DNA from: Spinellus fusiger | Taxonomy: Eukaryota > Mucoromycota > Mucoromycetes > Mucorales > Phycomycetaceae | Direction of reading: 5' to 3' | NCBI GenBank assembly: GCA_025094145.1 | Contig: JALLLS010000014.1 | Location: 186,001-250,000 of the forward strand | DNA length: 64,000 bases | Shown here: in pieces, positions 1-15,564 of the stretch | Numbering within the stretch: position 1 is the stretch's first letter | How the letters are laid out: each line of letters opens with the position of its first letter | Translations under genes and position numbers: made by a program | The notes under the pieces: model-generated | The model's database searches: none | The model's input: the letters and a program-made list of their open reading frames with translations, nothing else | What the model was told of the DNA's origin: nothing

Positions 1-268
1 AGTGGGTTTACTGACACCAAACATGGCTGCAATCTCCACTTGGCTGGTGCCATTTTAGGTGGCCTCTTGAGCAATGAGTTGACGAGTAAAGTTGTTGATA
101 TTTTTCTTTCTGTTTCCAAAAGGTTTGGTGGTTTGTTCATTGGTGTTAGACATAATAGATGATATAGTGGAAAAAGAAGAAATAAGGAATAAGCAAAAAA
201 AAAGAATTTTTTGAGCAAAATAAAGGTCGGAAAATGAAAGTGTTTATATTATTTCTGCTCGACACTAT
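1..268 (-). mobile_element. Tc1/mariner-like element, 5' end only (cut by window edge)
   Basis: On the minus strand, bases 152-1 read as the start of a Tc1-like transposase (MSNTNEQTTKPFGN, then a stop in place of a residue, then NGTSQVEIAAMFGVSKPT). This is the N-terminal helix-turn-helix. The same N-terminus occurs in the complete 1371-bp element at 42086-43456, with similar spacing from start codon to terminal repeat. Bases 230-268 resemble a diverged terminal inverted repeat ending CACTATA. The element is a dead relative of the 42-kb copy; the rest lies outside the window. Confidence 0.75.
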
Positions 269-270
269 AT

Positions 271-2177
271 TTTTCAAAGGAGAGCAGGATGACCCTAGTA
301 ACTATCGGCCTATTAGCTTGACATCGGTGTTTCGTGAGCTCTTAGAAAGATGTATAGCTGGGGAGCTCCTTTCGACCATGCCTGCATTGGATATGGCTCA
401 AGCTGGATTTCGCGCTCGTCGTGGAACTCTAGACCAGGCCCTCTGTCTCCACGAACTTATGGGGTTGTACGCTGCCCAAGGATCAGGAGAGCAAGATCCA
501 AAACCTCCAGTCGTCGTCTTCCTAGACATTAAAGCTGCATATGATAGTGTGGAACGCTCTGTCATATGGGAGTCGCTGATGCCCTTTGTGCCTCAGCCGT
601 TGCTCTTGCTACTACAGAATTTGTTTGATGACATTGTGGTGAATGTGATTCTGAAAAATGTAGCATCCCGGGACATTGCACCTAAACGAGGAGTCTTACA
701 GGGTATTATTCTTTCTCCATTCCTTTATTCTATTTTCATTGATACTCTTCCACGTTTCTTGAGGTTTGCTTCGGTATCCCCAATACTGGTTGGTATGCAC
801 CCACCTACCATGGGACGGTCCATTAATCTCTGTGCTCGAAATCCTTTTTCTTTTGCTTCCCCGCAGGCAACTGTTCAGGCATTGCTTGACGAGTTACAGA
901 ATTCCCTTCACAATCCTTTTCCTACTTCTACAGTTTCGGATGACTCTTCTGAGTCGTCAGATTCCTCTTACAGTCCGTCTCATGTCACGGTTACTTGGGC
1001 TCCTGTGAATTGTTTGTTGTATGCTGATGATGTGGCTCTTATGGGCTGCCCAGAAGATATACATCGAATGCTGGCACTTGCCGAAATTCACTCGACCCTC
1101 CTTGGTTACAAATGGAGTCCCTCCAAATGTGAAGTACTCAATGCCCCGGCCAATGTGCCGTTTTATCTCTATGGCAGCGAGCTTCCAACCTGTGATACTT
1201 TCAAGTGCCTTGGTATCCCCTTTTCACGTCAAGGTATTAACCAAGACGCACTGTTCTCACACTCACAAGTCAAGGCAATTGCAGTAATGCAAAAGCTGAG
1301 AGGAATGGGTGTAAACATGTATGGCTTTGGGATTACAGCAGCCCTAAGAGCGTATACTGTTTTTGTTCGGCCTATTCTTGAGTATGGGTTGGCTATTTGT
1401 AATGTCAATAGACTAGGCATCCGCCCGCTACAAATCTGTCAGTCTGCTTGTCTGAGACTTTGTCTTGCTAGATCTGCTACTGCTAGGTTTGGAACGATCC
1501 AGGTTGCCCAATTAGCTGCCCTCCCTAACATATACTCTCGTTTTCTTTATCTGCAAGCCAAATTTGTTGAGCGCGCAGCTACCCTTCCTGAAGACACCCT
1601 CCTCTGGTGCCTTGTCCCGCAGCTTGAAGCACCCCAGAGTAAAGCCAGATGGATTAAGCTACGTGGACTATGTAGACCTGTTTGGGATCCAATTCTTCTA
1701 CTACCGTGCATGCGCAAAGAAAGACATCGTCTACTAAAATGGAGGATTGCTTGGTTACCACCAACACCTTCAGTTCCTTGCCAATGTGGCCACCCATCTG
1801 CCAATCGGGACCACTTTCTCACTTGCACATTCGTTGACCATGAACGCTCCACGTTCTTATTCTTCTTAGTTCCTGCACCACCACAAGACGTTCATCCAAT
1901 TGACTATTGTCTAAATCTTCTTCCGCGCACGGTTAAGTCTTTTGTCAAATGGCGAGATCTTTGGCCCAGTTTGTTAATACTGCTGCAAGCCATTGATCGA
2001 GCCACGTCTACTCGAGACTTTAAGGTAGAGCCATCAGCTGGTAGCTTGCTCATTGAGGCTGCTGATGGGTATGTTGAGCGGGAACGCCAACGCCGCCATA
2101 GAGTGCAAAGACTCCTGCAGCAACAGACGCTGTATCCTCACTTCTCCTCCGATCTCTCTTCTACCACCCATTCTTAA
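271..2177 (+). pseudogene. LINE reverse transcriptase, N-terminally truncated
   Basis: About 635 residues stay open to the stop at 2175-2177. RT motifs appear in order: NYRPISLTS (motif 1), FLDIKAAYDSV (motif A with catalytic Asp), GVLQGIILSPFLYSIFID (motif B region) and LLYADDVALM (catalytic YADD). A C-terminal cysteine/histidine cluster, CQCGHPSANRDHFLTC, matches the zinc-knuckle-like tail of fungal and animal LINEs. An ATG at 234 lies in the neighbouring Tc1 terminal repeat and is not the native start. The frame is intact although the 5' half is gone, so insertion was probably fairly recent. It cannot move by itself without the endonuclease. The clade was not determined. Confidence 0.9.
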
Positions 2178-2570
2178 CCCGTTTAGCAAAGCCAGAAGCT
2201 GCTAGTGTAGTTGCTGTATTTGTGTCCTCAGGATTGTCCGAGTTGCTCTAAGTATCCCTCGTTGGATTTCGAATCGCCACAGGATGACGGTTATCTTTTT
2301 GGTGTCCTGGTTTCCTTGCTGACTTTATGGCCTTTTGGATGTCTATTCATAATTCTCATTTTACCATCATTTCCACTCATTTTCATTATTTTTCCCTCAT
2401 CTGAGGTTTTATATTCTCTTTTCTTTCTGTTTCCCATTCATTTGCATTCTTTTTTCACTTTTGTATTTGAAGTGTTTATATGTCTATTCTTATTTTTTTT
2501 CCAAAAGTTCTCATAGGGTGGCTGATATGCCCAATGCGCGAATAGCAATCAACACCCAAAAAATAAAAAA
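271..2570 (+). mobile_element. 5'-truncated non-LTR retrotransposon (LINE)
   Basis: The element begins inside the reverse-transcriptase domain (DDPSNYRPISLTS), so the endonuclease/ORF1 part is missing. It runs through the coding region to 2177, then about 390 bp of 3' untranslated DNA, and ends in an A-rich tail near 2556-2570 (CACCCAAAAAATAAAAAA). 5' truncation is the usual product of target-primed reverse transcription. It lies directly against the terminal repeat of the Tc1-like fragment at 1-268. The 3' border is placed from the A-rich tail and the exact target-site duplication was not resolved. Confidence 0.8.
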
Positions 2571-2753
2571 TACTTTGAACTGTAGCTTCTCAGTAAATTC
2601 AGGAAGGAAAACCCATCACATTTACAATAATGATTAACAGGCACAGCCACCCGTCTATTTAGTATAAAATGAACTTATCAAATTCGTTTTAATAAAATAC
2701 ATCTCGTTCTTGGGTCTGATAATTTCTTGGATTTAACAATTACCACAATCAAA

Positions 2754-4475
2754 ATGACAAAACGAACAAGATCAAACACTCAAGAGACCATTGACCCTGT
2801 TCAAGATCAAGTTGACCATGTGGTTGATACTATTCAAGTGTCTATTCTACAAAGGTCTGCCACTTTATTAGAAGAAAGCATCCAAAATTCTCGATCAAGT
2901 GCTGTTATTGCACGAAGACGCATACAAGAGACTTATTCTCCATCAACCTCTCCATCTGTGAAGAAAAATAAGAAACAATCAGAATTTCTTGTAGCTGAAC
3001 ATGTAAGGGTTAATCAACTGAAAAGTGAATTTAAATACTGATGAATTACTTGATAGTTTCTTGAGAAAGATCGTATTCTGACATCTGAATCAGAACTTTC
3101 TGTTGGAACAAGAATCAAACGAGCATGTCTCAAACTGTATGGCAAGTACGACAGTTTGGATAAACAGGAAAAAACCTTGGTTGAGTATGTAAAAATTGGT
3201 TATTCAATGTTCAACAAAATATAACAATGAGTTTAGACTTGGAGCCAACTCAATACTGGACCTGACAAAACACAATTCTTCCCACAAGAAGATGTTTACC
3301 AATCTAGAGTGGAAATATTTGATTAAAGAATTCACCTCTAATTTTCAAGACTATGAGCTGGATGCTGATATTGAAGCAAAGGTATCAGAAATTGACAAGG
3401 TAAATTGCCTTGAAAACGCAATAGATAGGTAGAGAACGGCCACTGATTTTGATATAGAAAGCGCGAATAGAATTAGGTCCTGCTAGAGCACTAGCAAATA
3501 AGTATGAAAATATGCACAAAGGCATTTCATCTACCTTTTTTGATTTCTACTCTGAATAGTAAGTCATGGTACACTTCATAAAACATTCTTTAACTGGTAT
3601 ATTCTATAGCCTCAAAGTGCTACAGTTCCGAAGAAAAGTATTTCGAAAGGATTTGGATGTCACTGAGGGCGACTTGACTGTGAAAATTTGGGCACCGCTT
3701 CTTGAGACTATCATGCGCAATGAAGACGATGTGCGACTCAAATGGTAAGTAGGATGGCTCACCATGATCAGAGATGCATGTTATTAACATGCCATTTGGT
3801 ATAATGTAGGGGTGATTCTGTTGGAGATTCTGTAGATGCTACAGACCATTCAAGAGGGTTCAAAGTGGATGTGCGTGTTGTACGCGATAACTTTAAGCAA
3901 AAAGAAACTGATTCAGGAAACGTCGAGCTCTCACGTTTGGACGCCTCAGTCAGTAAAATTATCAGTGACAGGGTCAAGGTGCTCATTGAGTCCAAGTGCG
4001 TCGTTGACCGATTATTGTATGAAGGAAAATTGAGCAGCTCCATTGTGGTGCCAGCATTGCAACTCTCAGGTATTGAACATCAATAGCATTTCTAAACAAC
4101 TCTAATGTACAACCAATCCTAGGACTAAGAGCCCGCTTGTATTCTGTGCGTATTGCTGCGGATGGACTTTACGTAGCTGTAGATGAAGGATCAAGCATCT
4201 TGCCCACCACTGTTACAGAAATACAGAGTCTGAGGAAAACATTCTGTTTGCTGGAAAAGTTCAAGGTAGTTAATTAAACACAGATTTTTAGAAGGGTAGT
4301 AATATAGCTTATGAAATTCAAACAGAAAGCAGCAATCCATATAGCCGATTTATCACTGCAACATGAAGAAACCCGGAAGAGTAGTGCCAAGAATCGACGG
4401 GCCACATGGATACCTCCTCGAGGAAACGCACGAATCTCCCCGCTTCCTAAATATCTGCTTTCATCGATTCATTGA
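2754..4475 (+). pseudogene. Multi-exon gene of unknown function, probably decayed in its 5' half
   Basis: An ATG at 2754 opens a Ser/Gln/Arg-rich N-terminus (MTKRTRSNTQETIDPVQ) to about 3040. Coding-like peptides continue in shifting frames (LNTDELLDSFL, then EKDRILTSESELSVGTRI, then YNNEFRLGANSILDLTKH), which suggests at least two frameshifts near 3045 and 3225. The 3' half splices cleanly: exon ...SEIDK to about 3400, exon KARIELGPARALANKY (about 3462-3558), exon from about 3610 to 3746 (YLKVLQFRRKVFRKDLD...), then WGDSVGDSVD..., LRARLYSVRIAADGLYVAV and a last exon ending LPKYLLSSIH at 4475. The order of motifs (W-x-PLLE, a D-rich strand, then a GLYVAVDEGSSILPTTV block) resembles the arm gene at 19822. 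I infer a shared family. Function is not recognised. Confidence 0.5.
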
Positions 4476-6312
4476 ACTATACTTTTTCATATGTGAAGAA
4501 CATCTACTCTCTTGAAAATTAAAATTAAAAACAATATATCTACACCTATATCTAAATATTCATAATTATAATATAGTTTACAATCATTAGATCAAATGAT
4601 ACATACCTTTGCGTCTATAATGTGTATTTATATTTATTGTAGACAAAATTAGATTATATGAATAAGCTTATATTCATAAATAATAGATACAGAAGCTATT
4701 ATTTCTTTCACAGGCACAACTCTATGTTTACTCCTGTGTTGAAGCTTTAAATAAAATATACATTGTTGATAAAATCATATTATATAAACTCCAAGTGCTA
4801 TATCGACAAACCATCACAAGTACACTATAGTTTACGTCTGGTGCACAAGTTCAGTGCGTATCGAGTGTTATAAAAGTTTATATTATTATTATTATTATTA
4901 AAAATAGTATCTTTAACTAAGTATGCCTTTACTCAAGTGCCGTATATAGACTCTATTCAATTCATGAATCCATTATCTTAATATATATTTAGAAAGTCTT
5001 ATATTGTGAATTGATAAATTATGGTTCTATCTAATTTAAAATGTATGGATAATAGTTTGTTAATGATTCATTGTAACTGATATATAGAATTAACCCAATA
5101 ATAATTACCACATAAATATATAATAATATATCACTGGTACACTGAATATGATGCTTTATCTTTACACTTTAAAAAAGACCAAAACTGCTCAGTGGGTTTG
5201 GGTTCTGATATATGAGGAAGATATATAGGTGTGTATCCTCTTTTCATTATTAAATGATCAATAGAAAGGTGTGAGTGGGTGAACTAGAGTATTGTTCATG
5301 ACAATATAAATAATCTTTGTATTTCAGGAAACTCGTTTATAATTCTTATTGTGCCATTAATGAACTGCAAATAATGGCCAGATGTAGTGCCTTTAGGAGC
5401 ATAATAATATCTTGAATGTTTTGTTTTTTAGTTCTTTTTTTTTCTGGGTTTCTGGGTTCTCTTATGTATAGATTAACTACACTATAAGTGAATATCACTC
5501 CAATAACAGTTTATCAAATGGCCTTTGCTGAAGGAGTCCTATTTATAGCTAGTGAACCATGTCTACTAGTCTTAACCGTAGTGCATGTTGATATCAAAGA
5601 AGTTTATCAAATGCTCTTTATGCTTTCTATTCCGCTGGCTAACATATTTGCTGCAAGTGTAATTGTTTATATATTAATAATATTATTTTCTGGGTCATTC
5701 TTATAAGTGTGTTTCCATTTTCATACTGTATTATAGTTGACATTTACTGCATTCGATATCTCTCTTGCCTTTATAAATCAATCAAATCCTTCCATCGGAA
5801 TGATTTTTTCTTTCTTTCTTTCTCTCCATGGATTGTTGTTGCTTTTCTTTCATCATCAAAGGCACTACTACCAACTTTATAAAATAATAATAACACTAAC
5901 ACCAACACCAACACCAACACATAATAATAATAATTATATATTGAAAAATAGGAGAAAAAGTTTATTTGAAGAAAAGTAACCAAATCAAATTACTTTTTTT
6001 TATTTTTTTTTTATTTCTTTATTTAAAAAGAAAAAAACTCATCCAATGGACGGTAGAACCACCTTTATTCCTTTTCTGTTGATTTCTTAAAATCCGGTTG
6101 ATATTATTTTCAAACACCTGTCCAATCAACAGCGCAAGTACTTTTATGTCATTCCAAAAAAGGAAGAAAAATAGACAAAGAAGGAAATTATTTAAAATAA
6201 AAAAAAGGAAAATAGGTTAAGGCATTATTATTTTCCTTTGTCTTTTGTATTGAGTTTTATTTATTTATTTATTTATATTTACTTTTGTGTGTAATAATTC
6301 ATATAAGTTGCT
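4476..6312. other. AT-rich intergenic region
   Basis: No convincing gene. It holds short microsatellites: TTA repeats near 4880, an ACACCA run near 5895-5922 and an ATTT run near 6255-6275. Small open frames here lack an ATG in context, splice sites or domain signatures. The last few hundred bases presumably include the promoter of the kinase gene that starts at 6313. Confidence 0.6.
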
Positions 6313-8130
6313 ATGATACATACTCTTCGATTAATAAAAGTCCACCAGCCTGTGGATCTTACTTTTGACAGAGAAGGACTGCGTATTGATGGCGATACGA
6401 ATGCCAAAAAGAAGTGTAAGCCAACAGACACCTCCCAGTCAACCTACAAGTAGGACTCACACCTTATCTACTAGTAAAAGCAGGCCGTGGGTGCTGCTGT
6501 ATTCCACTGCCTGTCCCAGAACAGCAGGACCCTACATTACTGCCTATTCCTCTTCTCAACATTCTCTCTGTGTTCTATAATGAACGCACGACCATGGTCC
6601 AGATACACGCGCTGATACCTCGAGAACAAGACAAAGACACGCCTCTTGACCTGTACAAGTTCATGTACACTGTACCCGAGGACAAGGAAAAAGAAGCCAC
6701 CCAGTTCTGTGACGTTGTTATGAAGCAGGTGTACAGCGGTAAGTGGTTTCTGTAGATGCCATGGTCTCCTGAGTTTCTTTTTGTTTTTGCTTTTGTCTAC
6801 CCCTAGATGTCCCTCGAGCCAAGCGTATCAAAGTCTTGATCAATCCCTTCAGTGGACAAGGAAAGGCCAAAAACATCTACGAATCGATCCTTCCCATTTT
6901 GGAAAGTGCCCAATGCCGTCTCGATGTCCAGTGTAAGTATCCCTTGTGTACCATGTACCGAGACTTTGGTAGACACGGAATTCCAGGGCCATGCTATTAA
7001 GATTGCCAAGGACCTTGATACCAGTGCTTTTGACTGTATTGTTGCTGTCAGTGGAGATGGGATTCCTCATGAGATCATCAATGGGTTTATGCAGAGGCCT
7101 GATGCCATCAAGGCCATGAGTCAAGTACCCCTGGGGCTTATTCCTGGTGGTACTGGCAATGCATTGAGTGTGTGTCTTTTGGGTCCTACAGGAGGTATGG
7201 ATCCTGCTCTTGCCACACTGCAGATTATCAAAGGTAGGATTCTTTAGGAGAGAGAGAGAGACCACTCGCCTTATGTTACAACTCTAGGAAAGAACATGAA
7301 GCTGGATCTGTGTTCTGTTACCTTTGCTGATCATCGCTACTTTTCTTTCTTGTCGCATAACTATGGCATGACGGCCTATGCTGATCTCGGTACTGAGAAT
7401 CTAAGGTAAAATATCTACCCTTTTGCCCACACTTCACAAAGCATACATTCTCTCTCTCTCTATTTATTTATTTATGTATCTATACAAATGTATAAATATA
7501 AATATAAATATAAATATAAATGTGTATGTATACAGATGGATGGGAGATGCTCGTACAGTGGTAGGATTGATCAAGGGTATTTTTGGAAAGTACAAATATC
7601 CCGTGGAGATTGCCATGCAGATTGTGGAATCCAACAAGGATAAAATCAAGGCCAACTATACCAGTCAATTGAACACCACAGTGCCTCCTCTTATTTCTGA
7701 CAGTACACAAGACACATTAGCTCTGTCGGATCCTGTACCTCAGGAGTGGACCGTCATCAATGAATCCGTTTCCTTCTTCCTGTCCAGCAAAGCCCCCTGG
7801 TTAGCCCGAGACATGCTCAGTCATCCTTATGCCCTTCCCAATGACGGTCTTTTGGATGTTCTGCTGCTGCGTGGCAATACGAGTGTTCGCCAGCAACTGG
7901 GGATGTTTAACAAGGTGGAAAAGGGCCAGCATGTTCATTCGGATGTCATTGAGTACTACAAAGTCAAGGCCTTCCGATTGACGCCCTTGGTGGGTCCTGA
8001 ACAAGACAAGACTTCTTTTCTGGCCATGGACGGTGAACATGCACCCGTCAAACCCTTCCAAGTGGAGGTGCATGCTGGACTCGCCCATGTGCTGAGTTTA
8101 AATGGGTGCTATGTTACCACCACCCATTAA
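6313..8130 (+). CDS. Sphingoid long-chain base (sphingosine) kinase, DAG-kinase catalytic fold
   Basis: It phosphorylates sphingoid bases with ATP, making the lipid signal that also feeds sphingolipid breakdown. Six exons give a continuous 485-residue frame: 6313-6415, 6484-6738, 6807-6932, 6973-7233, 7288-7405 and 7536-8130. Visible signatures are KVLINPFSGQGKA (N-terminal lobe), IVAVSGDGIPHEIINGF (substrate/ATP loop, SGDG core) and PLGLIPGGTGNAL (GGTGN). The C-terminal half has the FLAMDGE segment typical of eukaryotic sphingosine kinases. A Cys-rich CCCIPLP stretch near residue 37 follows exon 1. The ATG at 6313 keeps frame through every intron. Intron 5 carries an ATATAA microsatellite at 7495-7520. 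Length fits the family. Fungal members are usually named LCB4/LCB5; which paralogue this is cannot be judged. Confidence 0.93.
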
Positions 8131-8530
8131 GATCTGCTCTTCTTTCCTTATATGGGAATGAAAGTGTTTGTTGTCAAGTACAATAAAATCACTTGTTACA
8201 ACAACAACAACCGTATCACATGATACTGGTTGCTAGGTATCCATGAGAACCTGTCAATAGAAAAGGAGAAGGAGAAAAGAAAAGAAAAGGAGGAGGGGGA
8301 AGAGTGTTGATTTAACAGTCATTCTAATATGAGTGCTTCTGGTTTGTTGATCAGATGGAGAAGGGAAAAAAAAACATTTTATTTAATTTTTATCACTGCT
8401 ATTGTATCGCTTGTTTCTTTTCTATATTTTTATAATTATTATTTTATAAGCGTCTGTGTGCGTATTTGTGTGTGTGAATAACAATTCATAGATATCTATA
8501 AAGACACTTTCTATAATAAACAAATAAATA
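8131..8530. other. Intergenic region between kinase and ligase genes
   Basis: About 400 bp separate two genes on the same strand. The first half is presumed 3' UTR of the kinase (AATAAA-like at 8181). The second half is AT-rich and presumed promoter of DNA ligase I. No further coding signal was seen. Confidence 0.5.
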
Positions 8531-11500
8531 ATGGCAGAAAAGAGAAAGACAGAAACCAAAAAGTGCGTAAAAGAACCTCTATAGGAGGAGTGTAAGATAT
8601 AAAATAAGCAAAAATAAGCATATTGACTTTTTTTTTTCCCTCTAAATCATCACTCATTCAACGTGTATTTCTTCAAAGGCCATACCAAGCAAAAAAACGA
8701 ACAAAGTTGGCTGTAGAGACATACGATACTGTTCAACAAGAGACACACCCAAAAACAGACACGGACACAGACATGATGCTGGTGAACGCGGATTCCAAAG
8801 ACAAGACAAGCTTAATGAGCTTCTTCAAACTCAAAAACGAAAAGACAGTCTCTGTTGAAAAAGAAGACAAGAAAACAGCCACCTCTCCTCCACCCAAAAA
8901 CACTGCTGCACCTGTGTCTGTTACCAAAGAAAAGACACCTGCCACCACCACAGCATCAGTAGATCAGGAGGTGGATCAAGAAATCGAGGTGGCAAAAGCA
9001 GAAGAAGAAGAAAGCAAGATAGAAAGCAAGACACTGAAGGAAGCAGCCAAGACACTGTAAGCTGTAGAATAAATACACAGAGCAGAGTGGCTTGCTAATG
9101 TCGACTGTGTTAGTGCTGCTATTGATTCAAGTTCTATTTCTGATTTAGTATGGGACGAGGGAACACCTGTGCCTTATGCTATTCTCTGCAAGACATTCGA
9201 ACTGTGTGAAAATACAACCAAAAGATTGGCCATTACAGAATATCTGTTCAATCTGTTCAGACAAACCATTCAACATAGTAAGGATGATTTAATTCCAGTT
9301 CTCTACATGTGTGTCAACAAGGTAAGAAGAGGCCTAAAAATGCCCTCTTCTCTATGCATGTAGATTCATCTGTAGATATAGCTTTGTCCAGACTACGAAG
9401 GCCTTGAATTGGGCATTGGAGAATCCTTCTTAATAAAGACCATTGTCAATAATACAGGCAGAACCACTCAGAATGTCAAGGCAGATTACAAGCGTGTGGG
9501 TGATCTTGGCACAGTAGCACTGGTAATGCCTCCTCCTATACTCTTCCCAAGAAAAATAACAATGGCTGTAGACTAGTAAATCAAGCCAGAAAACATTGGC
9601 TCCCATCAAACCATTGATGGTACGCCATGTCTTTGAAGTTCTGAAAGAGATTGCGAGTATTTCTGGTACACAGGTACATAGATTGAAAGAAAGAGATGTG
9701 TACGAGTACTCACATCCATTGTTCTCTGTATGGTTCCTAGTCGCAGTCTAAAAAGTCTAACAAAATGACTGCTCTGTTTGTTCAATGCAAAGGAACTGAG
9801 GCCAAATATCTGATCAGGTAGGCTTATAAAGGCGTCTTCCTGTAGTAGTGGACACTCACGCTGTACCAAGACAATTGCAAGGTAAACTCCGTATTGGATT
9901 AGCAGAACAAACTGTACTCTCTGCTCTTGCACAAGCAGCTGTATCAGTCAAACCAGGCAAGTGGAGTCATGCAGTACATTGGAAGAGACAGGAATTTGTA
10001 GAGCTAACTTACTTGCAGAGACTGCCAAGTTGTCTGCAGAACAGAAAGAAGCTCTGCTAGTGAATGCGTCTATTGTGGTGAAATCAGTGTACAAGTAAGC
10101 AACATGAGAAAGAAGAGTCAAGGAGGGCAAGGTGGTTTATTCTGTGTATATGTATCTAGTCAATTGCCCAATTATGATATGATTGTTCCTGCATTGCTTA
10201 AGTATTCACTTGAGGATTTCCCTGCCAAGTGTATTATGAATCCAGGTAAGGAAGTCATTGAGAGTCTATGTACAGAATAACTTATATGTTATGTAGGCAT
10301 TCCATTGAAGCCCATGTTAGCCCACCCAACAAAGAGTCTGACTGAAGTCCTGGACAGATTCGAAGGAAAATCCTTTACCTGTGAATACAAATACGATGGA
10401 GAAAGAGCACAGGTAAGCAGTAGTATTAGTGGTAGCAGTAGTGGTAGCAGCAGCAAAAACGTATCTCATTCATAGTAACCTAGGCACTCTTGGCTACTAG
10501 CTCATCTTTACTTGTTTATACTATAGATCCATCGATTGCCCAATGGCGAGACAAGAGTCTACAGTAGAAATTCAGAAAACATGTCAGAACGTTACCCAGA
10601 CATCATGTCTAAATTGCACAAGGCAAGACATCCTCTCCTCTCCTCTTTTCTTCTTCTTTTCTTCTTCTTTTCTTTCTCCTGCACTTACCCTTCCTAATGA
10701 TAGACTGACCTTGGATGCCTTTATTAGTGGGTTGCTCCTGACACCACCAGTTTTATTCTTGATTGTGAAGTAGTAGCATGGGATACTACAACCAAAAAGA
10801 TTCTTCCTTTCCAAGTACTTAGTACTCGAAAGAGAAAGAATGTTGTTGAAGAAGACATCAAAGTCCAGGTAGTGATATTTGCCTTTGACTGTCTCTATCT
10901 GAATGAAAAGGTAATTCTACAACTTAAGAACATGCACATTCAACGTCCTCCCATTGACTTTTTTTTTTGTATCTCAAGTCTTTACTGAAAGAATCTCTCA
11001 AAGCACGTCGTGAAGTGCTGTGTAGCAGTTTCCAAGAAACAGACGATGAATTCTACTTTGCTACTCATATGGACTCTCATAACATTGATGATATTCAGAC
11101 ATTCCTGGATCAGTCTATTGTAGAGAACTGTGAGGGTCTTATGGTCAAGACATTTGATGGTGCAGAAGCCACCTATGAGCCATCAAGACGGTCTCGTAAC
11201 TGGCTCAAAGTCAAAAAGGACTACTTGAATGGCATTGGAGATTCCATGGATTTAGTGGTGATTGGTGCCTACTATGGTCGTGGAAAGCGTACCTCTGTGT
11301 ATGGTGCCTTTTTACTGGCCTGTGTTGATAGTGAGAGTGAGGATGAATTCGAAACAATATGCAAGATTGGTACTGGGTTTTCAGATGAAGCTCTTTTGAA
11401 GTTCCATAATGAGTTGAAGCAGCATGTTACGGAGAGACTTCCTAGGGGTTACCGTGTGGGGGACAATTCCATGGCACCCGATGTTTGGTTCCATCCTGTT

Positions 11501-11791
11501 CAAGTATGGGAGGTACTGTGTGCTGACTTGAGTATCAGTCCTCGGTACACAGCAGCTTTGGGCAAGGTGGGTTGGTTTGTTATGTCTGGAGTGAGCCCAA
11601 TAACTCATGCTGTGCTGGTAATGCAATAGGTGGATGAGAGTAGAGGCATCTCTCTTCGCTTCCCTCGTTTTATCAGAGTGCGTGAAGACAAGAACCCTGA
11701 ACAAGCAACCACGAATGAAGAGGTGATGCATTTCTATGAGAGTCAAGCGAGTACTAGTAAAGCACAAGGAGGCTCTGAATTTGATTACTAG
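8531..11791 (+). CDS. LIG1: ATP-dependent DNA ligase I
   Basis: It seals nicks between Okazaki fragments and in excision repair; yeast CDC9 is the equivalent. I resolve 14 exons: 8531-8562, 8679-9056, 9114-9321, 9382-9522, 9572-9673, 9741-9817, 9871-9956, 10019-10094, 10160-10245, 10297-10412, 10527-10622, 10728-10910, 10979-11566 and 11630-11791. These sum to 776 residues in frame. The adenylation lysine is in [13 protein letters not shown] (exon 10297-10412). [17 protein letters not shown] and [10 protein letters not shown] are the downstream nucleotidyltransferase motifs, and [12 protein letters not shown] is near the C-terminus. The disordered N-terminus holds KTSLMSFF, a PCNA-binding (PIP) box with Lys for the usual Gln. 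Two introns (9957-10018, 10623-10727) start with GC. The first exon is the least certain; the next in-frame ATG is 8773. Confidence 0.95.
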
Positions 11792-12095
11792 AAAGCAAAG
11801 GATATAGAAGCCTAGTGTATAGGAAGGGAAGGTCTTTGGTATAATAGATATGGAATAAAAGGTAGATCTCTTCACATGGACGCAAGAGTATGTAGATGAG
11901 GTGTATTGATATTCTTCCGCTCCCTTTCTCTTCTATTTCTCTCTTTCTTACTCTTCTCCCTCCAATACGTGTGCGTATGGGTGCGTTTATTTCTTATCTT
12001 CTTCGTGTTTTTTATCAACATTAATTATAGAAAGTAAAAGTACATTCCTTTTCTCCTCCTTTTCTTTCCTTCTCAAGGCAACCTTATGGGTGGAA
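11792..12095. other. Convergent 3' intergenic region
   Basis: About 300 bp lie between the stop of DNA ligase I (+) and the stop of the Miro gene (-). The stretch is T/C-rich and holds AATAAA-like signals on the plus strand (near 11853). Both 3' UTRs probably share this short interval. No gene is seen. Confidence 0.5.
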
Positions 12096-15187
<3,092 letters not shown>

Positions 15188-15564
15188 TTCAAAAGGTACA
15201 CACTCTGTACACTCTGCACACTTTGTCCAGATAGAAAAATTAAAAAAAAAAAAGTCGACGTTGCAAGGGCCAAGCGTAGTATTATTATTTTTTTTCTTTT
15301 CTTTTTTTTTCTCTAAAGTAGCCAATGAATGGAGCGATAGCTATAAAAAAAAAGGAGAAAGGGTGTCGGTATTTCTTTCTTTCTCTCTTTCTCTCTCTTT
15401 TTTCTTCTATTTTTTTTTCTTTTTTTCTTTCTTTATTTATTTTTAGTGTTGAAGAAAAGAAAAGATAATAAAGGAAAATAGAGAAGTCTTTTTTTTAAAA
15501 AAAAATCGGAGTTTTATTCATAAGAAGGCCTTTTTTTTTATATATATTTTTTATACAAGGCAAA
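15188..15564. other. Intergenic region, homopolymer-rich
   Basis: It lies between the start of the Miro gene and the stop of the E2 gene, both on the minus strand. The sequence is dominated by poly-A, poly-T and CTTT tracts and includes a T8-A9 palindrome near 15491-15508. It is probably promoter of Miro plus 3' UTR of the E2 gene. The open frame crossing 15132-15446 is a low-complexity artefact. Confidence 0.5.

Noticed and set aside
5488..5706. Hydrophobic 72-codon frame suggesting a membrane protein
   Set aside because: The frame does not start with ATG, the sequence is AT-rich, and hydrophobicity follows from T-rich codons.
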